From the NCBI GenBank assembly GCA_020048985.1, contig JAIFLR010000076.1, forward strand, positions 1 through 64,000: 64,000 nucleotides of DNA, read 5' to 3'. Positions 9,631 through 17,602 of this stretch are shown piece by piece. Below the pieces are notes generated by a model. That model made no database searches, was not told the DNA's origin, and saw nothing but the letters and a program-made list of their open reading frames with translations. The DNA comes from Halobacteriovorax sp. Lineage in GTDB: Bacteria > Bdellovibrionota > Bacteriovoracia > Bacteriovoracales > Bacteriovoracaceae. Positions within the stretch are counted from its first letter, which is position 1, and every line of letters begins with the position of its first letter. The position numbers and the translations under genes are program-made.

Positions 9631-9652
9631 AGATGCTCCTGTGAATTCATAT

Positions 9653-9681
9653 TTTATAGTACACCTATCCTTTTTTGTTAA
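9653..9681 (-). promoter_or_regulatory. Sigma-70-type promoter of hslO
   Basis: On the minus strand TTAACA (-35) and TATAAA (-10) are separated by exactly 17 bases. The expected transcript start leaves a leader of about 15-20 bases containing GGAG before the ATG at 9630. This arrangement rules against the upstream ATG at 9717. Confidence 0.7.
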
Positions 9682-9700
9682 TCTTTCTCTTGGGGCGGGG

Positions 9701-9706
9701 TAGAAT
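9701..9706 (+). promoter_or_regulatory. Probable -10 element of the addB/addA operon
   Basis: TAGAAT ends 9 bases before the ATG at 9716, and no Shine-Dalgarno sequence lies between. If used, the mRNA would be leaderless or nearly so. The -35 region (TTAATC with a 17-base spacer) is weak. Confidence 0.4.
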
Positions 9707-9715
9707 CTCGTTATC

Positions 9716-12109
9716 ATGATGCAGATCGTTTATTTTTCCAGAAAGAGTCAGTTTTTGGCCGAAATGCAGAGCATTTCCGGGGAAAAGATTTATATTACCC
9801 CTAGTCCTGCTAAAGCTGATGGGTTGCGCTCTCTGCTTCAGGAGAACTCTTCTTCAGACGTTGTGACCATTGCTAAATTCACTTCTGAGCTGGTTAAGCA
9901 TCTTTGGGAAGGAAATGACCCTCCCGAGGTCAAACGCAAGGCCGATTTACTCCTCATTTTTGGCATTCTTAAAAATAAATACCTCCCTGAGCTGGGCTAT
10001 GAGCAGTTTACACAGGCCTATAACTTATTTTCAGATCTAAGAAGTTTCACTCTCAACGAAGATGCTCTAAGTACCGTCATGGAAGAGCAGTCCCCAGAGG
10101 TGCGCAAAGCAGTGGAGCTTTTTTGGCGCTTGCTGGAAGTCACTGGTTATCTGGATGAGCATGGGGCCTATCAGAAAATTTCCGAAGCTCTCAGGTCATT
10201 TGAAGAAAAAGAAGAATTAAAAAAAACGTATATTTTTTGGGGCTTTCAGCATTTAAACGGCCAGCAGGTAGATCTTCTCAAAGCACTCAGCATACGTTAT
10301 CAAGTGATTATCCCGTTTCCGCTGGAGCTGAAAGAAAAACTCAAAAGATCAGATTGGCTAAGTTGGTTGCGTGATTCAAAGGTCGTTGAAAAAGATCTCC
10401 CAACAATCTCGCAGGAACCAAAAGCTTCTTGGATAAAAATAAACTCCCGTGAAGTCGCCCTTAATTTGAAGTCATTTCTAAAATCCGGTGATCAGGTTGT
10501 CTTGGGAGTCTCTAAGCTTTCACCACTTCACATGGATATTGTTCCATCGAGAGAAGTCTTTTATAAAATTCCTCATCAATTGATTCAAGCCGAGTTGCAA
10601 GAATTGAGTTACGAAACTAAAACGGCATTGAAGGGTAAAGATTCGTATGCTGACCTGGAATCTTTTTTAATTGAGAGAAGAAAGGAAATTATTCAAGGCT
10701 TAGCACTGAAAGGTTCTTTTAAGAATTTAAAGGCGGTTGAGCTTTATCAAGACGCCTTAGATGCTATCCGGGAATTGACTGACGAGGATATTAAGGTTGA
10801 TCGTTTTTTTCTTAAACTTCTTCATGAAGTAGCAGCTCTGAACCAACCACGATCTTCTTATGTCCCGGTTTCATCAGAAAAATTAACCATTGATCTTAAA
10901 GACATGTCTTCTCTAGAAGACGTTAAAAGAGACCGGAGAGTAATTCTTTGTGTTGATGACCGCTTTGATGAAATTCAAAGCCTAAGTCAAAATTACACAG
11001 AGACGATCCAAAAGGCTCTCACTGCCCTGGGCCCCCTGAAACGAAATGAACTTGAGCTACTATTTAAACAGTGGGAGTTTCATGATTTATTTACCCAAGG
11101 AGATGTCCACGTACTGATGTCAGAGTCGACCCTCAAGCACAGTCTCATTTGGAAAAGACTCTTCACGGGTGTAAAGCTGGCGGATGCCGATACTAAATAC
11201 AAATCTAATGACCATGTGATAATTGATCATCTTGGTAAAGGTGAGAAAAAATCATTTGCGGGCTCTTTTTCTGCCAGTAAATTTCAAACCTACATGGATT
11301 GCCCACGAAAGTTTTATTTCAGTTACGTGGATAATGTTTTTCCTCAGGTGGCACTTGCCAATGATCTCAATCCTCTTGTGTCGGGAACAATTTCCCACAA
11401 GATCATTGAGGTTTTCTACAAAACAAAATTAGAAATTGAAAAACTTCCTGATTTAACCAAAAAAATCATGCAGGAATTCATCCATAAAGAGAAAATCACT
11501 CTCTCCCAAGAGAAGTTTCTTAAACATGAATTAGTTTTTAATCACCGATCAATGAATGGCATTCATTTCCTTATGAGAATTAATGAACTCCTGGGCGCTA
11601 CCATCGATTGGTCCATCGAAGAGGATTTTTCATTTACCGATATTTATAAGCTTAATGGGAAAATAGATTGTCTGGGAATTCATCAAAACATTGTGTTCTT
11701 ATTCGATTTTAAATCCACCAAATATGGGGCCTCTTCCAATAAAGAAATAGAACAAGTTGATAGTGTCCAACTGTGGGCCTATGCCCAGGCAGCGGCAAAA
11801 AAAATCGAGGGATTTGAGCACAAGTCTATCGTGATGGGTTTTATCTCCCTGGACAATCCTTCCGAGTCAAATCTTCTGACAAATGACTCGGAGTTATTTG
11901 AGAAATTTAAAGCAGCTAAAATGTGCAAACAACAAGTTTTCAAGACACCTTTTCCGGAACTTTTTCAAGCGGCTAAAGAAAAAATGATTTCAGTCGCCGA
12001 TTTTATTCAGACCGAGAAAGTTTTTCCCGCTCGTCCCCGCAAAAATGATACCTGCACCTTTTGTGAACTCACGAAAATCTGTGTCAAAAGCGAGATGAGT
12101 CATGAGTAG
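9716..12109 (+). CDS. AddB/RecB-like PD-(D/E)XK nuclease with Fe-S staple
   Basis: A 797-residue protein. The C-terminal third is a RecB/AddB-type PD-(D/E)XK nuclease: a substrate-domain opening at FSASKFQTYMDCPRKF, GKIDCLG then FLFDFKSTK as the Asp and Asp-x-Lys catalytic motifs, and QLWAYAQ as the following helix. Cysteines C529 and C780-x2-C783-x5-C789 match the iron-sulfur staple of AddB. The N-terminal two thirds resembles an inactive helicase, and I see no Walker A motif. It overlaps the helicase gene downstream by 8 bases, as expected for the two subunits of a double-strand-break resection complex. Start at 9716 or at the next codon, 9719. Confidence 0.8.
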   Translation: MMQIVYFSRKSQFLAEMQSISGEKIYITPSPAKADGLRSLLQENSSSDVVTIAKFTSELVKHLWEGNDPPEVKRKADLLLIFGILKNKYLPELGYEQFTQAYNLFSDLRSFTLNEDALSTVMEEQSPEVRKAVELFWRLLEVTGYLDEHGAYQKISEALRSFEEKEELKKTYIFWGFQHLNGQQVDLLKALSIRYQVIIPFPLELKEKLKRSDWLSWLRDSKVVEKDLPTISQEPKASWIKINSREVALNLKSFLKSGDQVVLGVSKLSPLHMDIVPSREVFYKIPHQLIQAELQELSYETKTALKGKDSYADLESFLIERRKEIIQGLALKGSFKNLKAVELYQDALDAIRELTDEDIKVDRFFLKLLHEVAALNQPRSSYVPVSSEKLTIDLKDMSSLEDVKRDRRVILCVDDRFDEIQSLSQNYTETIQKALTALGPLKRNELELLFKQWEFHDLFTQGDVHVLMSESTLKHSLIWKRLFTGVKLADADTKYKSNDHVIIDHLGKGEKKSFAGSFSASKFQTYMDCPRKFYFSYVDNVFPQVALANDLNPLVSGTISHKIIEVFYKTKLEIEKLPDLTKKIMQEFIHKEKITLSQEKFLKHELVFNHRSMNGIHFLMRINELLGATIDWSIEEDFSFTDIYKLNGKIDCLGIHQNIVFLFDFKSTKYGASSNKEIEQVDSVQLWAYAQAAAKKIEGFEHKSIVMGFISLDNPSESNLLTNDSELFEKFKAAKMCKQQVFKTPFPELFQAAKEKMISVADFIQTEKVFPARPRKNDTCTFCELTKICVKSEMSHE

Positions 12110-15100
12110 ATCCCCTAATGCTGAACAACTTCTGGCCATTCAACATCAAGGAGGCGTTCTGCTTCGGGCAGGAGCAGGATCCGGTAAGACGTTCGTACTT
12201 GTTGAACATATTGTTTATTTGACCAATATTTGGATTGAAGAGTTCGCTCAAAAACCTGAATTTAGTTTTGAAGAATATATCCGGCAGAAGTATTCCCAAG
12301 TCGTCATGATGACGTTTACGAAAAAAGCCGCCGGAGAGATGAGCATTCGCCTGACTGAAAAATTCCTCGAGATTACCGAGACGATAGAAACTAATACTGC
12401 GTTTTGGAAAATCGCTAATGAAGCGCTTCCTATGCTCATGGTGACTACTATTGATGGGTTCTGTCGAAAACTCATGACAGCGGGCTATTTCCCTCATCTT
12501 TCTACTGAGGCCAAGGTCATTTTTACTCCCGAGAGAAAAGATCAAATCAGTGAACTTATGGATTCTTGGTTTGAAAAAAAATCAGATCTTGCTTCGCAGG
12601 AGATGTTAGAAATTATCATCCGAGAAAAAGAGGTTCTACTTAAAGCTTTTTGTAATATCTTTGGTGATCCTGGGCTCAGATTATCCTGGAAGAAATTCTC
12701 AATGGAAGATTCACGTCCAGAAAAACTAGGGAAAGTCATATCTGATTCTTATAAGCTTAATGATCTTGCGACCCACATTTCAAATATCCACATGGTCGAT
12801 TTACCATCTGAATCCGAGCGCAGCGCTTTTGAAAAAGGCTTGGCCGAATTTCAGGCGACTGGTCTTCCTGAAATTCATTCGGTTGAGACTCTTAATACCT
12901 ATTATCAATATTTAAGCTCAAAGTCTTTTCAGCCTGAGAGAACTGCCAGTAAAAAATGCGAATCCTATGATACTGCCCATAAGTCTCGCAAAGAACTCAA
13001 AGAGTGGGTCACTCAATGGATGCCAGAAATTGAACTGTATATTGAGAATTATGATAACAAAATTCTTCCATGGATTCAGCTCTGCCATAATATTTTTGTT
13101 TGGATTGATGAGGGTCTAGATCCGAATCAAGGCCTCACATTTGGGGATATTGAATATCTGGTAGCCTTGGGACTGGAAAATAAAGAAGATCTTCTTCGTA
13201 TTCAAAAAATCTATCGCTACTTTATTGTCGATGAATTTCAGGATACTTCGGCCCTGCAGTTTAAAATTGTTCAGTCATTGATTGGAAGCGACTACAGCAA
13301 ACTTTTTTGTGTTGGCGACGCCAAGCAGGCGATCTATGGTTTCAGAGGCGGGGAGTTATCTGTCTTCAAGGATTGCGCCAATTTAGTCCCCCAAGTAAGA
13401 ACACTGGCCAACAACTATCGCTCCTTACCAGAAATTATCCATTTCAATAATTCGCTTTTTAATACAGTTCTGCCATTAGGACAGGGTTTTGAAGGTCATG
13501 ATGCCTTTTCAGTTGAGGCCGAAGATCAAAATGTTCCCCTTGAATCACTATCTTCTATCCCAGGTTCAATTGAAATCCTTTCTGCCGCCTTGGCAAGAGA
13601 TCTTGAAGAAGAAGATAAATTCAAAAATGAGCAGATTAATCGTATTGAAGCCTTTCTTCTGTCTGAGTCTATCTTTAAGGAGCGGTCATCAGGGCCTCAG
13701 AATGTTTGTACCGTTCTCTATAGTAAATTAAAACCAAGTATTGACCTCATTCGTTTTCTGATGGAAAAAAAGATAGGTTTCACGGCACAATTTAAAATTG
13801 ATTTATTAGATGATCCTATTATTGGTATTTTTCTTGCTTTACTTAAAAGACGCTTTGATACAAATCACTTAACTAAGAATAGATACCCTTTATTTTTAAT
13901 TCAAAGTTATCTTAATATTCTCAATCTTCCCTCTACTCTTGCACAGGAGGAACTGGAAGCTTTTGATCACAACATCCAGTACTGGGGATTAGTTGAGGCT
14001 TACCGCAAGTTCCTCCATGCTCTTGGGGTTACCAACGAGAATTCTGATATCAATATGCAGATCATCGAGACGATCACTGATATTTACCACCAGGATCCTG
14101 AAGCAGTTATGATTCAAGTTTCAAAGGGTGATAATGACCGAATAAGTTTGGACTTGAGATCTGGCGACAATTCCCACATGGTGCAGATCATGACTGCCCA
14201 CGCTTCCAAGGGATTAGAGTTTGATATCGTCTACCTTGGAGGTATTTATACTAATGGTAAGGAAACAAACGATGGTGCTTTATTTGGTGATATGCCAGGA
14301 AGCTTTAAATGGTTTTTAGATTTGTCTCAGAGAGATAAAAGATCCTCACCTTTTTATCTTTTTGAAAATGAGCTTTCAAAATATAAGAGTTTTTCAGAAT
14401 CCAAACGTCTCTTCTATGTCGCCTGTACCAGGGCCAAGAAAAAACTGGTTTGGGTGAGCCTGGATCTTCCGGAGAAGAGCTTTAGTATCCCTGAGAATAG
14501 CTGGATCGATGGCCTAAACCATTGGTATGAGATTGGTCTTTCGGCCGAATGTGCAAAATCCGTTAAGGTGACTCATTTTACAGATTTTGATGCTGGCAGG
14601 CTTTTGCATTCCCAGTCCAGACCTCAACTCCCTCTCTTTTTTCATGATTCAGTCGGTATTTTTTCTAAAGGGAATACCAAAAGTGAACTGAGTTTGGCGG
14701 CAGAGTTGAGTGTGACTCGACTAAATTCTCTGATTGATTGTCCTCGGAAGTTTTATCTTGAAAATGTTTTGAAACTTAAATCCGTGGAATCCGAAGCAAT
14801 AAAATACGAACCCGTTTCCGATGAGCCTGAGGAATTAGCGGTTGTGATGCGCTCATCGGCCGATCGAGGAACCTATATTCACGCTCAGATAGCGGAGGGG
14901 ATAGAGAAGAATTTTGTCGTCCCTCGGGCAGCTTTTTCTTCCGAGAACCATGCGCCGGTTGAATGGGCCCTCTCTCAGCTGCGAGATTTGTCCAAAGACT
15001 TTGATATGGTTTCTGAGAAATCCCTCAAATTTAAATTTTTCAATTTCATGATCTCGGGTATTCCCGATTTAATCCTGATGCCTAAAGGAGATCAAATAAC

Positions 15101-15392
15101 TCAAATTTGGGATTATAAAACTGGTCGCATCACCGAAGAGAATCTTGGACACTATTGGATCCAGTTAAAAGTTTATGCCTACGCCCTCTACGAGCTTCAA
15201 CGCATCCCTTCTAGCTCAGAAATAATACTAAAGCTGGTATTTGTAGATCAAAAAGAAATTCTGCAAGTCACAGTCACTCGTGCTCAATGTGAAGTCGAAC
15301 TTTTTCCCCTTTGGCAGTCACAAAACGAGCCATGGAAAACTAATCCTGACCATTGTTCTCAATGTTCTTATGGTGATATTTGCCCTCGTTAA
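12102..15392 (+). CDS. addA: AddA-like UvrD/Rep helicase-nuclease
   Basis: A 1096-residue superfamily 1 helicase with a fused nuclease. Helicase motifs are intact: Walker A GAGSGKT (residues 24-30), MTFTKKAAGEM, Walker B with VDEFQDTS, GDAKQAIYGFRGG, NNYRS, MTAHASKGLEFDIVYL and LFYVACTRAKK. The C-terminal part has nuclease motifs GIPDLIL and IWDYKTGR with QLKVYAYAL. It also has its own cysteine set, C880 with C1085-x2-C1088-x5-C1094, the same iron-sulfur staple pattern as the partner. It should unwind and degrade DNA ends for RecA-mediated repair. The initiating ATG lies within the end of the addB-like gene. Confidence 0.87.
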   Translation: MSRSPNAEQLLAIQHQGGVLLRAGAGSGKTFVLVEHIVYLTNIWIEEFAQKPEFSFEEYIRQKYSQVVMMTFTKKAAGEMSIRLTEKFLEITETIETNTAFWKIANEALPMLMVTTIDGFCRKLMTAGYFPHLSTEAKVIFTPERKDQISELMDSWFEKKSDLASQEMLEIIIREKEVLLKAFCNIFGDPGLRLSWKKFSMEDSRPEKLGKVISDSYKLNDLATHISNIHMVDLPSESERSAFEKGLAEFQATGLPEIHSVETLNTYYQYLSSKSFQPERTASKKCESYDTAHKSRKELKEWVTQWMPEIELYIENYDNKILPWIQLCHNIFVWIDEGLDPNQGLTFGDIEYLVALGLENKEDLLRIQKIYRYFIVDEFQDTSALQFKIVQSLIGSDYSKLFCVGDAKQAIYGFRGGELSVFKDCANLVPQVRTLANNYRSLPEIIHFNNSLFNTVLPLGQGFEGHDAFSVEAEDQNVPLESLSSIPGSIEILSAALARDLEEEDKFKNEQINRIEAFLLSESIFKERSSGPQNVCTVLYSKLKPSIDLIRFLMEKKIGFTAQFKIDLLDDPIIGIFLALLKRRFDTNHLTKNRYPLFLIQSYLNILNLPSTLAQEELEAFDHNIQYWGLVEAYRKFLHALGVTNENSDINMQIIETITDIYHQDPEAVMIQVSKGDNDRISLDLRSGDNSHMVQIMTAHASKGLEFDIVYLGGIYTNGKETNDGALFGDMPGSFKWFLDLSQRDKRSSPFYLFENELSKYKSFSESKRLFYVACTRAKKKLVWVSLDLPEKSFSIPENSWIDGLNHWYEIGLSAECAKSVKVTHFTDFDAGRLLHSQSRPQLPLFFHDSVGIFSKGNTKSELSLAAELSVTRLNSLIDCPRKFYLENVLKLKSVESEAIKYEPVSDEPEELAVVMRSSADRGTYIHAQIAEGIEKNFVVPRAAFSSENHAPVEWALSQLRDLSKDFDMVSEKSLKFKFFNFMISGIPDLILMPKGDQITQIWDYKTGRITEENLGHYWIQLKVYAYALYELQRIPSSSEIILKLVFVDQKEILQVTVTRAQCEVELFPLWQSQNEPWKTNPDHCSQCSYGDICPR

Positions 15393-15421
15393 TACGAGAA
15401 CTTGCACCCGTTCCGAAGCAT

Positions 15422-15451
15422 GTTAGACTTTTATAAGCAATCAAGTCTAAC
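15422..15451 (+). repeat. Perfect inverted repeat before the Glt-like cluster
   Basis: GTTAGACTT and AAGTCTAAC form a perfect 9-base inverted repeat around a 12-base centre, 14 bases before the start of the first cluster gene. There is no T-run after it, so it is more likely an operator or an RNA hairpin in the leader than a terminator. Confidence 0.55.
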
Positions 15452-15464
15452 AAGTGAAGTGAAT

Positions 15465-16178
15465 ATGTTGAAAAAAGTATTTCTCCTAATCTGCATTTTT
15501 TTAATCAGCAGCGTAGTAGTTGCTAGCGAAAAATCCGTCTACGAATTTTCGTGGTTGGATAAAGACAAAGAAATCTATGTCTTGCAAAATCGAAAATTTC
15601 GCAAAGTTGGAAAAGTCTATATCGGTGCTGACGCGGTTAAAACCATAAGCGGTGCTTTTGTAGATGCTTACGGTGGAAACGTGAGAGGCGGCTACTTCTT
15701 TAGCGAAGACTGGGGAGTCGAGGGAATCTTTGGCAAGAGCACTGGTGACAAGAATGACACTGCTAAAGGTGTTGAAGATCAGCAATCAAAAGCCTTTTAC
15801 CGCAAAGTAGACACCTACATTGGTGCTATGGCGATGTGGTCTCCTTTTTATTCAAAGATTAATACCTTTAATAAAGTTTTTTATTACGACTGGATGTTTG
15901 GTCTGGGTGTTGCCAGTGTAAAAATGCTGGATAACAGAAGCGAATTTGCCAGCACTGCCAGCGACACTCTTACGAGTTCTAATGGAATTGGTGCGATCTG
16001 GAACACGGGCCTAAGAGTCTATATTAATGAGAGTTGGTCTCTAAGAATTGATATTACGGGTCTTCATGTTAAACCAGAAGATTCAGATATTGAAGATCCA
16101 GACAATGGAAACTCGGTTACGACGAGTAGCCTCTTTAGTAATTATGATCTTGGTTTTGGGCTTAACTACGCATTTTAA
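15465..16178 (+). CDS. Outer-membrane beta-barrel protein of the Glt-like cluster
   Basis: A 237-residue protein with a strong signal peptide (LKKVFLLICIFLISSVVVAS). The rest looks like an eight-stranded outer-membrane barrel of the kind annotated 'outer membrane beta-barrel domain' in deltaproteobacteria, with aromatic residues alternating in the strands (GGYFFSEDWGVEGIFGKS, WNTGLRVYINESWSLRIDI) and a C-terminal ...NYAF ending in Phe. An in-frame ATG at 15402 is rejected because it would bury the signal peptide 21 residues in. As the first gene of the cluster, it is the likely outer-membrane partner (GltA/GltB-like role), inferred from context. Confidence 0.8.
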   Translation: MLKKVFLLICIFLISSVVVASEKSVYEFSWLDKDKEIYVLQNRKFRKVGKVYIGADAVKTISGAFVDAYGGNVRGGYFFSEDWGVEGIFGKSTGDKNDTAKGVEDQQSKAFYRKVDTYIGAMAMWSPFYSKINTFNKVFYYDWMFGLGVASVKMLDNRSEFASTASDTLTSSNGIGAIWNTGLRVYINESWSLRIDITGLHVKPEDSDIEDPDNGNSVTTSSLFSNYDLGFGLNYAF

Positions 16179-16192
16179 AAAGGAGAACACGG

Positions 16193-17602
16193 ATGTTCTC
16201 AAAAATTATTATCGCTCTTGTAATTTCATCTTCAGCTTTTGCCTCTTATGAGTCTGCTGAAAGGCTATATGGTAAAGGCGCAATTTCTCTCAGTGGATAC
16301 AGAAGAACCATTATTGAATTAGTAAATAGTGGTTATCATTTTTCTGCTGTCCCATGGATGAAAGACTTTCTAGTCAAAAATTCAAAACCATTGGACTCAG
16401 ATCTTGAAAATGCATTTGATAGTATGCTTAATGTGACTGGGGTAAAGCCCTTTGAGACATTGCCAGAAGATATTCTTTCGCGATCAAGTTCAGGCAATAT
16501 CAGGTATATTCTGGCAAAAAGATTACTCAAAAGAGGTAAGTATCAGGAAGCTCTTGCTCAGCTAAGCAAAGTTGATGGGGATCACCCGGCCTACCCTTAT
16601 GTTTCACACATGAAGGGGACGACCTATACACTTCTTGGAAATAACAAAGAAGCGGAAACTCAGTTTAAAGACTGCATCAGGACTTCTAAGAGCGGTGTCG
16701 GTGATGCTGATTCGCAGCTCAAGAAAAATCAGTTACTACTCAACCGTGACTACTGTATCGCTGGAGTTGCAAGGGTTCAGTTTGCCAATAAAAACTATAA
16801 AACAGCTGAGGTGAGTTACCTCGATATTCAAAAGTCATCGTTCGTTTGGCCTGAGATCTTGTTCGAGGAAGCTTGGACGAGTTATTATGTAAAAAATTAC
16901 AATCGAACCCTTGGTAAACTAGTTTCTTACAAAGCCCCTGTTTTTGATTTTGTCTTTAAGCCTGAAGTTGAAGTTCTTAAATCCTTAACCTATATGAAAA
17001 TGTGTCTCTATGAAGATGCTAAAAAAACGGCTGATGATTTTTACCGGGACTTATATCAACCGTCTAAGGAACTAAGAAGTTTTATTAATTCACGCGGGAA
17101 AGATTATAAGTATTATTATAATTTGATGGCAGACTTGGAGACCGATAAGCCCCTTCCTCTTCCAATTGTTGAATCAATTTTGAAATCCATAAGAAAAGAC
17201 GGCGCCTACATTGAGATGAAAGGTGCCTATACCTCAGCAGTAGTGGAGTATAACAAACTTCACAAACAAAGAAAAACGGGCTTCAGATCTAACCTGATGA
17301 AGAACGTTAAGATTGTTTTAGATGAATATAAAACAGTTCTCGGGGCCTATATTAGATCAGGAATGGTTTCAAAATACGCTGAACTTTATTCAGCATTCGA
17401 AGGAATGAGCTATATCAAGTTGGAAATTCTCGCCTTAAGGAAAGAAAGACTCTATCAGGCCTCGGCTCCTCAATCGAAAAAGAAACGTGGAGACGTTAAA
17501 TATATTCAGAGGAACGATAAGCAGTATTTCTGGACATTTAATGGCGAGTTTTGGGCCGATGAACTTGGGGATTACGTTTTCGCCTTGAGGTCAGAATGTT
17601 AA
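16193..17602 (+). CDS. Periplasmic TPR protein of the Glt-like cluster
   Basis: A 469-residue protein with a signal peptide (cleavage near SAFA-SY). AAGGAG precedes the ATG. Helical pairs with TPR-like spacing cover about residues 100-260, for example YILAKRLLKRGKYQEALAQL and VSHMKGTTYTLLGNNKEAE. The rest is helical with basic patches. TPR proteins of this sort scaffold the Agl/Glt envelope complex in Myxococcus; assigning it to a single Glt letter is not possible by eye. It overlaps the next TPR gene by 7 bases, so the two products are probably made together. Confidence 0.75.
   Translation: MFSKIIIALVISSSAFASYESAERLYGKGAISLSGYRRTIIELVNSGYHFSAVPWMKDFLVKNSKPLDSDLENAFDSMLNVTGVKPFETLPEDILSRSSSGNIRYILAKRLLKRGKYQEALAQLSKVDGDHPAYPYVSHMKGTTYTLLGNNKEAETQFKDCIRTSKSGVGDADSQLKKNQLLLNRDYCIAGVARVQFANKNYKTAEVSYLDIQKSSFVWPEILFEEAWTSYYVKNYNRTLGKLVSYKAPVFDFVFKPEVEVLKSLTYMKMCLYEDAKKTADDFYRDLYQPSKELRSFINSRGKDYKYYYNLMADLETDKPLPLPIVESILKSIRKDGAYIEMKGAYTSAVVEYNKLHKQRKTGFRSNLMKNVKIVLDEYKTVLGAYIRSGMVSKYAELYSAFEGMSYIKLEILALRKERLYQASAPQSKKKRGDVKYIQRNDKQYFWTFNGEFWADELGDYVFALRSEC

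Noticed and set aside
9630-9717. Longer Hsp33 start giving an ATG that overlaps the addB ATG on the other strand
   Set aside because: A near-consensus promoter and a ribosome site lie between it and the ATG at 9630.
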